From positions 1-32,662 of the forward strand of contig JAAYDF010000172.1 of NCBI GenBank assembly GCA_012729395.1: DNA of 32,662 bases, read 5' to 3'. Numbering within the stretch: the stretch's first letter is position 1; each line of letters begins with the position of its first letter. Shown here piece after piece: positions 16,377 to 24,060 of the stretch. The stretch is from Phycisphaerae bacterium. GTDB lineage: Bacteria; Planctomycetota; Phycisphaerae; UBA1845; PWPN01. The notes under the pieces are model-generated. The model did no database searches. It was not told where the DNA came from and was given only the letters and a program-made list of their open reading frames with translations. The position numbers and the translations under genes are program-made.

Positions 16377-18173
16377 TCACACACAAGGCAGGATAAAGCG
16401 GAAACACGCTCCCTGTCCCTCCTCGCCGATAAATCGGCTGCCGGCAACAGGGCTCAGTTCCAGTGTGCCTTTCATGCTGCGCGCGAGTTGTCGGCTCAGG
16501 GCCAGGCCGAGACCGACACCGGGTGCGGTCCGGGCGGCTTCTTGAGCGGACTTGAAGAACGGCCGAAAAACACGTCGGGCATCCTTGGCGGCGATGCCCG
16601 GACCGTGGTCGCGGACTTGCAGCTCAAGCCGCTCACCAACCTTCTGGGCGGAGAGGTGGATGCGGCGATCGCTGGCGCCGGCGGCATACTTGCAGGCGTT
16701 ATCCACCAAGTTGAACAGGATCTGCTCGACCGCGGAGGTGTCCGCTCGCAGGCAAGCCTTCGACGCCGCCTCGTCCATCTCGACGACCAAGTTCATACCC
16801 GCCGACTCCGCTCGTGTCGCCAATCTCTCGCGCAAACGAGCGATGAGATCCGCGACGGGTACCGACTCCAGGGGGACGGTGGCCCGCCGGCCCTCCAGGC
16901 GTGCGTAGACCAGCACGTTCTCCACCAAATGGCCCAGCCGCAGGGCCTCGGACCGCAGGGTATCGAGGTAGCGTTGGCGATGGGCCTCGTCGGGGACCAT
17001 GCCACCGGCCAGCATCTCCGTGTAGAGCTTGAAGGTAGTCAACGGGGTACGCAGTTCATGGGTAACGGCCGAGACGAACGCGGCCCGTCGTTCGCTGAGC
17101 GACAGAACACCAAGCAGTAGCGCCGCCACGGCCGCCGCGGCCAAAATCGCACACGACCATGCAACCAGCAGTGACCACCGCAGGGGGGACTGCCCGCCGA
17201 TCGGTTTGGTGGATACGGTCCCCGGCACGAGTTCCACGGGCACTGAAGCCAGCATGCGGGTGCCGTTGGGCACGGGATAGCTTAAGGCGGGTCTCAATGT
17301 GGCCTCGGGGAGCAAGTCCGCCACGCCGGCCAGCAATCCCTCGCGGATGGCCGGCCAGTCAAGCCAGCAGCCCTGAAGGTACTCGCTTCCGTCGACACTC
17401 ACCTGGCGGGCCAGGATCAGCAGATCGCCCAGCCATACGGGCCGCATCGGACCGGGCCGGACATCACGGCGCGGCGTCCCGCGAAGGAGAACGTCAAACT
17501 CGACACCCTGACTGAGATTTTCGATCGCCTGGCTGTGGCGGGCCTGCTGCTCGATGGTGTTGCGGGAAGCCTGTTGTCGCGTCATGACCCCGGCGCGATC
17601 AGCACCGCCGACGAGTGCGGGAGACTCCGGCACCCGCGGTGGTTCGACCACTCGCGCCGGCAGCAGGGCAACCAGCCGATCCCGGCTGACCGACCCGGCC
17701 AACTGGTTGAGCAGCTCACGGGCGACCTCCAGATCAACGGAGCGAGTGCTCGCAACCAGCGAGGCAACCGCCGGCGAATCAAGTGAAGGCACCTGCGGCG
17801 AAGTAAGCCGGCCGTCGGGTTCAATCTGGAAGTGCAGGCGGATCTGCGGCGGGCGGGCGGTCAACAACTCGGAGGGCAGGAGGATCTGCCCCGCCCCGAG
17901 GGGCGCGAGATCCCGCGTGTAGGCGAGCAGAGGCGCGTGCAGGGTGGTGTAAACGAAGTATGGCCGAGCACTTTCGGCGGCGATCAGGGGCCCCATGGCC
18001 GAGTCCATTCGCCACAGAGCAAGGCGAATGTTCTCCTCGACGAGGGCTTGTCGGCCGGCCTCGGCTTCGGCATGGTCGAGGCGGAGCACCGTGACCGTGA
18101 GCCATCCCATGACCAACGCGACCACCGCCAGGCACGCACCGAACGCCAACCATGTCAGTCGTGGGCCGAGCAT
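16377..18173 (-). CDS. Membrane sensor histidine kinase
   Basis: A 598-residue two-component sensor. TM1 is about 9-30 and TM2 about 334-357, enclosing a periplasmic sensor region of about 300 residues that matches no domain I recognise. After TM2 come the dimerisation/phosphoacceptor helix with His372 (SAVTHELRTPL), N-box NLVDN at 488-492, G1 DHGPG at 522-526 and G2 GVGLGL at 552-557, so the kinase core looks complete. It lacks a visible HAMP domain: only about 12 residues separate TM2 from the His box. Its start lies 1 bp after the response-regulator stop (TGAGATG), so translation is coupled. The stop is 9 bp from that of the convergent prepilin gene. Confidence 0.95.
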   Translation of the reverse strand: MLGPRLTWLAFGACLAVVALVMGWLTVTVLRLDHAEAEAGRQALVEENIRLALWRMDSAMGPLIAAESARPYFVYTTLHAPLLAYTRDLAPLGAGQILLPSELLTARPPQIRLHFQIEPDGRLTSPQVPSLDSPAVASLVASTRSVDLEVARELLNQLAGSVSRDRLVALLPARVVEPPRVPESPALVGGADRAGVMTRQQASRNTIEQQARHSQAIENLSQGVEFDVLLRGTPRRDVRPGPMRPVWLGDLLILARQVSVDGSEYLQGCWLDWPAIREGLLAGVADLLPEATLRPALSYPVPNGTRMLASVPVELVPGTVSTKPIGGQSPLRWSLLVAWSCAILAAAAVAALLLGVLSLSERRAAFVSAVTHELRTPLTTFKLYTEMLAGGMVPDEAHRQRYLDTLRSEALRLGHLVENVLVYARLEGRRATVPLESVPVADLIARLRERLATRAESAGMNLVVEMDEAASKACLRADTSAVEQILFNLVDNACKYAAGASDRRIHLSAQKVGERLELQVRDHGPGIAAKDARRVFRPFFKSAQEAARTAPGVGLGLALSRQLARSMKGTLELSPVAGSRFIGEEGQGACFRFILPCV

Positions 18174-18174
18174 C

Positions 18175-18900
18175 TCACGCTCCCGCCACCTCGCCGGCGG
18201 ACTGGTCCCCCGTCGCGAACATGTACCCTTTGCCTCGCACAGTCAGGATGATCCGCGGTTCGGTCGGGTCGTCGCGCAGTTTGTCCCGCAGCCGGGCGAC
18301 GTGCATGTCGATGGTGCGGGTGACGATGCCGCGGGGATCGAGCCGCCATACCCGCTGGATCATTTCCTCGCGGGTAATCGCTCGGCCCGCATGGATCGCC
18401 AGATAGCGAAGCAGGTCGCCCTCGCGCTCGGACAGCTCCGCCCTGCCGCCGTCGGTATAGCGGATCTCGCGACGGGCCAGGTCGGCAACCCCCGTCGGCA
18501 GGTCGATGAGCGTCACGTCCGACGGGCGTTCCGGCGAGCGACGCAGCACCGCCTCCACCCGAGCGATGAGCTCCTGTACGCTGAAGGGCTTGACCACGTA
18601 GTCGTCGGCCCCGAGTTGCAGGCCCCGGATTCGATCGTGCTCCGAGCCGAGGGCGGTCAGGATGATGACCGGCAACGTGGGCCGATCGGTCCGCACCTTC
18701 TGGAGGATCTCCAAGCCGTCGCCACCGGGCAGGATCAGATCGAGCAGCACGAGGTCGCACTCGGCGGTCAGCGCCAGGTCGAGGCCCGCCCGGCCGTTGG
18801 CCGCTTCCAGAACGAAAAAACCCTTGAAGCGGAGCACGTCTACCACGCCCGCTCGAATCGCGGGATCGTCCTCAATCACCAGGATCTGCCGCTTGTTCAT
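18175..18900 (-). CDS. OmpR/PhoB-family response regulator
   Basis: A 241-residue DNA-binding regulator. The receiver domain (about 4-115) has the acidic pair Asp11-Asp12, phosphoacceptor Asp54 (LVLLDLILPG), Thr82 and Lys104 (VVKPF). The winged-helix domain (about 135-232) shows LSEREGDLLRYLAIHAGRAITREEM, TIDMHVARLRDKL and the wing VRGKGYMF, as in PhoB/OmpR. The kinase gene directly follows and forms its partner. Only a weak ribosome-binding site is visible, with TAGGAG about 20 nt upstream of the ATG. Possible targets include the DUF4139-like gene upstream on the same strand, but no operator was identified. Confidence 0.96.
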   Translation of the reverse strand: MNKRQILVIEDDPAIRAGVVDVLRFKGFFVLEAANGRAGLDLALTAECDLVLLDLILPGGDGLEILQKVRTDRPTLPVIILTALGSEHDRIRGLQLGADDYVVKPFSVQELIARVEAVLRRSPERPSDVTLIDLPTGVADLARREIRYTDGGRAELSEREGDLLRYLAIHAGRAITREEMIQRVWRLDPRGIVTRTIDMHVARLRDKLRDDPTEPRIILTVRGKGYMFATGDQSAGEVAGA

Positions 18901-19020
18901 GGTTTGCCGCCGACTGGACTCCTACGGAACGTGGTGAGCCTCCGAACCGTGGCGGCTGGCGGGGCTGACACGCGCCGTCGTGTCCCACTGCTGCGTAAGC
19001 ATTGCCTCTCTCCCGAGAAA

Positions 19021-19040
19021 CACTGCTCACAGCAGCAGTG
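19021..19040 (-). terminator. Terminator after the DUF4139-like gene
   Basis: On the minus strand a perfect 7-bp stem CACTGCT/AGCAGTG with a 6-nt loop is followed by GTTTCTC, a short T-rich tail. It lies between the stop at 19184 and the response-regulator start at 18900, so it would separate the two units. Confidence 0.55.
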
Positions 19041-19103
19041 CCACACGGATGAGGCTGCCCCTGAACACAAGATGCACCCTCGGCGAGCTCGGTCGAACCG
19101 CGT

Positions 19104-19133
19104 CCCACCGGTGGGTGCGGCACAGGCCCACCG
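19104..19133 (-). promoter_or_regulatory. Overlapping alternative hairpins downstream of the DUF4139-like gene
   Basis: CCCACCGGTGGG (19104-19115) is a perfect 12-bp palindrome. Its right part CGGTGGG (19109-19115) can instead pair with CCCACCG (19127-19133) around an 11-nt loop. Mutually exclusive pairings are seen in attenuators, but here they may only aid 3'-end formation. Confidence 0.35.
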
Positions 19134-19183
19134 CCTGCGCCACACGAATCCATCCGGTGATGTTAACCCGCACCCGCGACTCG

Positions 19184-20860
19184 TCAAATCGAAGGCACGT
19201 AGCGTTCGTAGGTGTAGGTCAGGGTCTGGCTCTGGCCCGGCTCGATCGTCACCCGCCAGTGGACCGTGCCGCCGCGTTCGAGAAGCTGAAGCTTTTCGGG
19301 ATCGCTGGACAGAATGCCCTGATGAGAGGCGCTGAGTGGCTTGCCGGGGATGGGGGTCACGATCACCACGTTGACCGCCTCGGTCCCGAAGTTGCGCAGC
19401 TTCAATTCACCGTGCAGGGTGACCAGGTCAAGGAACCGATTGTGTTGTGGCTCGTGGGCCTTGAGCTTACGGTCGGCCTCCGATTCGGTCTTCTCGTGGG
19501 CGATGCTGATGGCCGCGGTGATGGGGATCTCGCAGGTGCCGCCCTTGGGGGTGTACTTCAGCAAATCCTCGCCGAGCGGTTGGTGGCCGCCGATAGCCAT
19601 GCACGGCCCGGTGGTCCAGGCGGTGTCGGTGTCGTTCCGCAGGGTGAGAAGATGCTGCATGCGTTGCGGCGGCTGCCAGCGGTAGAGGTGTCCGTAGTGT
19701 ATGTTACGGGTGAACAGGGTCACGATGGCCTTCTCGCCCCGTCGGATGGTAAGGTCGGTCTTGGTGTAGACGGTCAGGTCGGCTCCGCCGGGCCCGTCGA
19801 TGCGCGGCAAACCGGCCAGCACGCTGTTCAGGTCGCCTGGCGGAAGCTCAAGTGCCTCAGGGGCGGCAGCGGATGGGCCGGGAGCGGTGTTGGTGGTGAG
19901 CAGGGCCTGACTCATGATCTGGTTGGCCATTTCGCGAGGCATGCCGCGCTGGGCGACCGCCGCCCCGATCGTACGGATCGCCTGCCCGATGGCGATGGGC
20001 GACAAGTAGTCGGCGTGCAGGAACTGGGGCATACCGACCACAAAGTGCACATCGCAGTGGATGAGGTCTTCGGCCTCGTTGACTACCGTCCCGCGCAGGG
20101 TAAGCTCCGCGGTCGCGTCATCGAGGATCCGCAGCGTGTACTCCGGAATCCAGGTGATGCCCTGCCGCAGGCAAGCCATGCCTAACTCGGTCGACGCTGA
20201 TGTGCCCGCCTCACCTGAGGAGACGTGCACGCGAATCGGCAGTTCGAGAACGCGCATCGAGGTCACCGCCTCAGTGGGCACGGCGAAGGTTTGTGCCTGC
20301 TCCTCGACAATGGCAAATTGCTCACCGGCGGCGACGAGCTTGCCGGTGGCACTGGCGGTCGTCCCTCGATGCGTGTAGCCCAGGGCGACCCGCAGCCCCA
20401 CCGCAGCCTGGAGACGAGCCAGCTTGTCCGCAGGGTCCTTGCGGGCATCGATATCATCAAACTCGACCATTTCGCCCGGCCCGGCACCGACTACATCCAC
20501 GACCTCGTTCTCCTTCTGCGAGTAGATGGCCAGCGTCCCGAACGACGCCGGCGGCACCTGCCCCGCGAGGCACCAGCCGTCCCGCAAGGTGACCTCACCT
20601 GAACGCATGAAGAACCCGAACCCGCTCTTGAAGACGGCGACCGACTTGGTTTGGGGCTTCCAGACGTGGGGGTTGGGCTCCTCGGCTTGCACCAGCGGTA
20701 CCGGCAGCAGGGACAGTAGAAGACCGCCCCCCCAGGCAAGTGCGCAAACCTGCCGAATGCGCGAAGAACCCGGCCGTCCCGCTTCTGAATGACCGCTGCG
20801 ACAGGCCATAGACCTGATGCACTGCTCTGCCGATCGCCGCTTGTGCGTTGCCCCAGTCAT
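19184..20860 (-). CDS. Exported DUF4139-like beta-rich protein
   Basis: A 558-residue protein. GAGGAG six bases before the ATG at 20860 sets the start. The N-terminal extension of about 37 residues precedes a hydrophobic stretch (38-57) with a cleavage site after VQA, so it is probably exported; a start at Met18 would give a more usual signal peptide. The mature part opens with KSVAVFKSGFGFFMRSGEVTL and is beta-rich. ELTLRGTVVNEAEDLIHCDVHFVVG and the ending TVHWRVTIEPGQSQTLTYTY resemble the DUF4139 domain (MuiA-like proteins), but I cannot confirm this without a profile search. A Pro/Ala-rich linker lies near the middle. The function is unknown. It diverges from the acetylesterase gene. Confidence 0.65.
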   Translation of the reverse strand: MTGATHKRRSAEQCIRSMACRSGHSEAGRPGSSRIRQVCALAWGGGLLLSLLPVPLVQAEEPNPHVWKPQTKSVAVFKSGFGFFMRSGEVTLRDGWCLAGQVPPASFGTLAIYSQKENEVVDVVGAGPGEMVEFDDIDARKDPADKLARLQAAVGLRVALGYTHRGTTASATGKLVAAGEQFAIVEEQAQTFAVPTEAVTSMRVLELPIRVHVSSGEAGTSASTELGMACLRQGITWIPEYTLRILDDATAELTLRGTVVNEAEDLIHCDVHFVVGMPQFLHADYLSPIAIGQAIRTIGAAVAQRGMPREMANQIMSQALLTTNTAPGPSAAAPEALELPPGDLNSVLAGLPRIDGPGGADLTVYTKTDLTIRRGEKAIVTLFTRNIHYGHLYRWQPPQRMQHLLTLRNDTDTAWTTGPCMAIGGHQPLGEDLLKYTPKGGTCEIPITAAISIAHEKTESEADRKLKAHEPQHNRFLDLVTLHGELKLRNFGTEAVNVVIVTPIPGKPLSASHQGILSSDPEKLQLLERGGTVHWRVTIEPGQSQTLTYTYERYVPSI

Positions 20861-21036
20861 GTCTGCTCCTCTCAATTGAGTGGATTCCAGGGATGGCACC
20901 TCAGTCGATGCCGTCTGGCAAAATGTAACCCCGTTTTCCCTGCCGGTGTGTAACGTGTCCGTAACACCTTCTGGGTAATCTGGATGCAGCGAGTCGAAAC
21001 GCAACGAGCGAGCGAATGCCAGCCATGCCCTCAAAT

Positions 21037-21060
21037 AAATCATCCTGACACCATTTTTCG
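21037..21060. repeat. Single arm of a REP-like repeat (left of the acetylesterase gene)
   Basis: The core TCATCCTGACACCATTTTT followed by CG matches, in inverted orientation and without mismatch over 21 bp, the sequence at 22719-22739. It is one arm of the palindrome described at 22719-22796. The two copies bracket the acetylesterase gene. Confidence 0.8.
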
Positions 21061-21066
21061 GGGCGG

Positions 21067-21095
21067 TTGCGGTTCGCGTCCGCATAAGCCATACT
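21067..21095 (+). promoter_or_regulatory. Candidate promoter for the acetylesterase gene
   Basis: TTGCGG (21067-21072) and CATACT (21090-21095) are 17 nt apart, starting 7 bp after the REP-like arm. The consensus match is moderate (3 of 6 and 4 of 6). The leader would be about 30 nt. Confidence 0.35.
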
Positions 21096-21128
21096 GCCGG
21101 CATCTTTGTCATATGGGAGCGAAAACCG

Positions 21129-22706
21129 ATGAGAAGACTGAGCCGCGTCAACCGATGTTGTGTAGCGATCCTGCTGGCCATTGCCGCTCCGGCGGTCTGC
21201 TTGGCGGCAGGACCGTCCATGCCCGCGATCTTCAGCGACCACATGGTCCTGCAGCGAGAGAAGCCCATCCCTATTTGGGGCAGAGCCGAAGCCAATGAGA
21301 ACGTCACCGTGACTCTGGCCAAGGGAAAGGAAACCCCGGTCGCCAAGGCAGGCACCCAAGCGGACGCCAGCGGCAAATGGATGGTACGTCTGCCTGCCCT
21401 ATCCGCCGGCGGACCGTATACGCTGCAGATCAAAGCCAAGAAGGCCTTCAAGTTTGAAAACGTCATGCTCGGCGAGGTGTGGGTCTGCTCGGGTCAGTCC
21501 AACATGTATTGGGTCGTCAGCCGTTCCAAGGATGCGGACAAGGAGATCGCGGCGGCGAACTACCCCGATATTCGCCTCTTCTCCGTGAATCTGCGAACGG
21601 CGCCCATGCCGACCGAAGAGGTGAACGGCGGGCCGTGGCAGACATGCACACCGGAGACGATCAAGGACTTCTCGGCAGTCGCCTACTTCTTCGGACGCGA
21701 GCTACATGGCGAGTTGAAAGTGCCCATCGGTCTCATCAAGACCGCGTGGGGCGGCACAGCCATCGAGCCGTGGACGCCCCCGGTGGGTTTCGCGTCAGTG
21801 CCGAGCACCCAGCGGTACTTCGATCAGGTTCAGGAGGCTGACCGCGACTACATCAAGAGCCTTGCCGACCACCTGGACAAGCGGGCCGAGTGGGCTCATG
21901 CCGCCGGCCAAGTGAAACTCGACGAGGGCGATAAGCTGCCGCCCGCTCCGATGCTCCCGGAGCACACCTTCGCCAACGGCGGCAACCGTATGCCCACCGT
22001 CATATACAACGCCATGGTCGATGCCATGGTCCCCTACGCCATCGCGGGGGCCATCTGGTACCAAGGCGAAAACAACTGCTCACGAGGCGACGGCTTGGCG
22101 TATGCCGACAAGATGAAAGCACTCATCCAGGGCTGGCGGGCAATGTGGGACCAGGGCGAGTTCCCCTTCTACTACGTGCAGCTCGCTCCTTATCCGTATG
22201 CAGCCAGACCTCCCCACACTCCCGATCGTCTTCCTCTGATATGGGAGGCACAGCGCATTGCCTTGAACGTGCCGAACACCGGCATGGTGGTTGTGACTGA
22301 CATTGGCGACACCACCAACATCCATCCGACCAACAAGCAGGAGGTTGGACGACGGCTTGCCCTGTGGGCCTTCGCGAACACCTACGGCCGGACGGATCGG
22401 GTCTACTCGGGCCCGCTGTACAAGTCCATGCAGGTCGAAGGCGCGAAGATTCGCATCAGCTTCGACCACGCCGGCACAGGCCTGACCTCGCGGGATGACA
22501 AACCTTTGAGCTGGTTCCAGGTCGCCGGCGAGGACAAAGTCTTCGTTGATGCTCAGGCGGTGGTAGATGGAAACACGGTGGTGGTTTCCAGTGACCAAGT
22601 GAAGCAGCCGGCAGCGGTACGATTTGGCTGGAACGAACTGGCCGAGCCCAACCTGATGAACAAGGAAGGCCTACCGGCCTCGCCCTTCCGCACCGACTCA
22701 TGGTAG
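21129..22706 (+). CDS. Secreted sialate O-acetylesterase-type SGNH hydrolase
   Basis: A 525-residue exported esterase. The signal peptide is about 1-27 (LAIAAPAVCLAAG). Residues about 30-110 form the N-terminal beta-domain (MPAIFSDHMVLQREKPIPIWG), followed by the SGNH catalytic domain: nucleophile Ser124 in SGQSNM, the WGGT block (GLIKTAWGGTAIEPW), AIWYQGENN near 308-316, and the Asp/His box in DIGDTTNIHPTNKQEVG. All catalytic elements are present. The family removes O-acetyl groups from sialic acids or, in environmental bacteria, from other acetylated glycans such as xylan; the latter is more likely here. GGGAGCG precedes the ATG. The gene is bracketed by inverted REP-like repeats with no transposase inside. 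Confidence 0.92.
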   Translation: MRRLSRVNRCCVAILLAIAAPAVCLAAGPSMPAIFSDHMVLQREKPIPIWGRAEANENVTVTLAKGKETPVAKAGTQADASGKWMVRLPALSAGGPYTLQIKAKKAFKFENVMLGEVWVCSGQSNMYWVVSRSKDADKEIAAANYPDIRLFSVNLRTAPMPTEEVNGGPWQTCTPETIKDFSAVAYFFGRELHGELKVPIGLIKTAWGGTAIEPWTPPVGFASVPSTQRYFDQVQEADRDYIKSLADHLDKRAEWAHAAGQVKLDEGDKLPPAPMLPEHTFANGGNRMPTVIYNAMVDAMVPYAIAGAIWYQGENNCSRGDGLAYADKMKALIQGWRAMWDQGEFPFYYVQLAPYPYAARPPHTPDRLPLIWEAQRIALNVPNTGMVVVTDIGDTTNIHPTNKQEVGRRLALWAFANTYGRTDRVYSGPLYKSMQVEGAKIRISFDHAGTGLTSRDDKPLSWFQVAGEDKVFVDAQAVVDGNTVVVSSDQVKQPAAVRFGWNELAEPNLMNKEGLPASPFRTDSW

Positions 22707-22718
22707 GACACATCGCCA

Positions 22719-22796
22719 CGAAAAATGGTGTCAGGATGAATTTTGGGGGCTTATACTGCGGTACAAGCCCCTAAAAATCATCCTGACACCATTTTT
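22719..22796. repeat. REP-like hairpin: 32-bp inverted repeat with 12-nt loop
   Basis: Left arm 22721-22752 and right arm 22765-22796 are inverted copies with only two mismatches over 32 bp; the outer core is AAAAATGGTGTCAGGATGA. The loop is 22753-22764. It lies between the convergent acetylesterase and methyltransferase genes and could end transcription from both sides. The layout fits a REP/BIME-type element mobilised in trans by a REP-associated tyrosine transposase (family knowledge); no transposase gene is in the window. Confidence 0.85.
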
Positions 22797-23728
22797 GCGG
22801 CGGCGAAGAGTGTGGCGGATTCCTGGGGAGATTCCGGGCTTTTTCTGGGCCGGCCGGGCCTGCGGGTCGGTTTCGTTTCGGGCGTGGCGGGCACGCTCGT
22901 CAACGGGTTTTCCACACCATCCAGCGGGTCACCGGCCCGCGTGCCCCGCAAACGCTCATCGATGCGAGCGGCATACTCCGGCGAGAGCTCAAAGCCAAGA
23001 AATTCGCGGCCGAGCTTCTTGGCGACGGCCAGCGTCGTACCGCTGCCGCCGAAGGGGTCAAGCACCAGTTCGCCCTCGTTCGAGCATGCCCGGATGATGC
23101 GGCCCAGAAGCTGCTCGGGCATCTGACAGCCGTGCCAGCCTTTGCGCTCTTTGAACGTGCCGCACACGCGGGGGAAGTACCAGACATCCTCGTCGGCCGC
23201 GAAACCGCCGGGCACATCCTGCGGCCGCAGGATCCAGGTGTCATCAGGCAAGCGCCCGACGGGATTGGCTCGCCGGTCGGCGTAGACCAGTTGCCGCGCG
23301 GAGGGCACGCGGATCGTGTCTTCGTTGAATGTGAAGCATTCCGGATCGCGGATGAAGTAGAACAGGTGGGCGTGGCTGCGGCTGAACTTGTGCTTGCAGT
23401 TGACGCCGAAGGTGTAGTACCAGATCACCCAGCTCCGGCAGATAAGCCCCAGCTCCCGCTGGGCAATAAGCTTGAGCTCGGCCGCGTACTCGTCGCCGAT
23501 CGCCAGCCAGAAGGAGCCCGTAGGCTTGAGGGCCCGGGCTACGCCGGCCATCCATCGCCGCGACCAGTTGAGGTACGTGTCGGCGTCCTTGCGGTCATCG
23601 TAGACGTCGTAGTCGTAGCCGATGTTGAAAGGCGGGTCGGCAAAGGCCAGATCAACGCTGCCCTCATCGAGACGCGCGAGCCCATCGACGCAGTCCATCT
23701 GATGCACGTGATTGGGCTTCAGCCGCAT
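22778..23728 (-). CDS. Orphan beta-class DNA (N4-cytosine or N6-adenine) methyltransferase with AT-hook
   Basis: A 316-residue SAM-dependent DNA methyltransferase. Catalytic motif IV, DPPF at 31-34, precedes motif [10 protein letters not shown] at 224-232, with motif X-like FELSPEY after it; this order defines the beta class. The target-recognition region would be about 110-210. A C-terminal tail (about 265-316) includes the AT-hook-like core RRPGRPRK (289-296). AGGAGG lies 9 nt before the ATG. No restriction endonuclease gene is adjacent, so it appears solitary. The last codons and the TGA stop (22778-22780) lie within the right arm of the REP-like hairpin, which encodes the terminal KMVSG. 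Target sequence and base specificity cannot be stated. Confidence 0.93.
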   Translation of the reverse strand: MRLKPNHVHQMDCVDGLARLDEGSVDLAFADPPFNIGYDYDVYDDRKDADTYLNWSRRWMAGVARALKPTGSFWLAIGDEYAAELKLIAQRELGLICRSWVIWYYTFGVNCKHKFSRSHAHLFYFIRDPECFTFNEDTIRVPSARQLVYADRRANPVGRLPDDTWILRPQDVPGGFAADEDVWYFPRVCGTFKERKGWHGCQMPEQLLGRIIRACSNEGELVLDPFGGSGTTLAVAKKLGREFLGFELSPEYAARIDERLRGTRAGDPLDGVENPLTSVPATPETKPTRRPGRPRKSPESPQESATLFAAAKMVSG

Positions 23729-23846
23729 ATCGAGAACCCTCCTGTGTCTGAACGCACATTCGGCAACGCCCGGTCGCTAGACCCGCTGCCCCTTCCTCCA
23801 TCACGACCCGTATCTTGTGGCGCAGCCAGCCCCCATATCAACATCT

Positions 23847-23874
23847 AGTATACACGCTTTGGCGGGTTCGGCAA
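23847..23874 (-). promoter_or_regulatory. Promoter of the DNA methyltransferase gene
   Basis: On the minus strand TTGCCG (23869-23874, 4 of 6) and TATACT (23847-23852, 5 of 6) are 16 nt apart. The predicted leader to the ATG is about 110 nt. The spot is AT-rich relative to its surroundings. Confidence 0.6.
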
Positions 23875-23938
23875 GGACTGCCGGGAAAGCGGTGGGCGTC
23901 TTGCCGGGGTAGCCGGGTGCGTGACGCGGGGGCGCCGC

Positions 23939-24010
23939 AAGCGGCACCGCTAAACGGGAGGGCAAGCAGCACCGCTAAACGGGAGGGGAAGCGGCACCGC
24001 CAAACGACGG
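23939..24010. repeat. 25-bp tandem repeat, 2.7 copies
   Basis: The unit AAGCGGCACCGCTAAACGGG plus AGGGN occurs at 23939-23963 and 23964-23988 (one internal change, G to A), with a partial, more diverged third copy at 23989-24010. It lies about 50 bp past the stop of the polyferredoxin gene. There are no spacers, so it is not a CRISPR array. Confidence 0.85.
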
Positions 24011-24060
24011 ACGAGGAGGTGCTGTCACACGAACCATGTGCATCACGCGAGCCGTTGACC

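Larger units (their letters stand above)
23729..24060. other. Intergenic region with promoter and tandem repeats
   Basis: About 330 bp between two minus-strand genes. The left part holds the methyltransferase leader and promoter, the right part the 25-bp tandem repeat at 23939-24010. No credible protein frame with a ribosome-binding site was found. Confidence 0.7.

Noticed and set aside
17995-19335. A 446-codon plus-strand open frame over the two-component genes
   Set aside because: It runs antisense to the kinase, regulator and DUF4139-like gene and shows no protein family features.
21129-22706. Sialic acid metabolism locus
   Set aside because: The family name suggests sialate, but no sialidase, lyase or transporter for sialic acid is nearby; other acetylated glycans are as likely.
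21037-22796. The acetylesterase segment as an insertion sequence
   Set aside because: There is no transposase between the inverted repeats and no target-site duplication was seen; REP-like elements explain the repeats better.
22778-23728. A restriction-modification system
   Set aside because: Only the methyltransferase is present; neighbours are an esterase and Fe-S protein, so no nuclease partner can be claimed.
23939-24010. Tandem repeats as a CRISPR array
   Set aside because: The copies abut with no spacers, and no cas gene is in the window.
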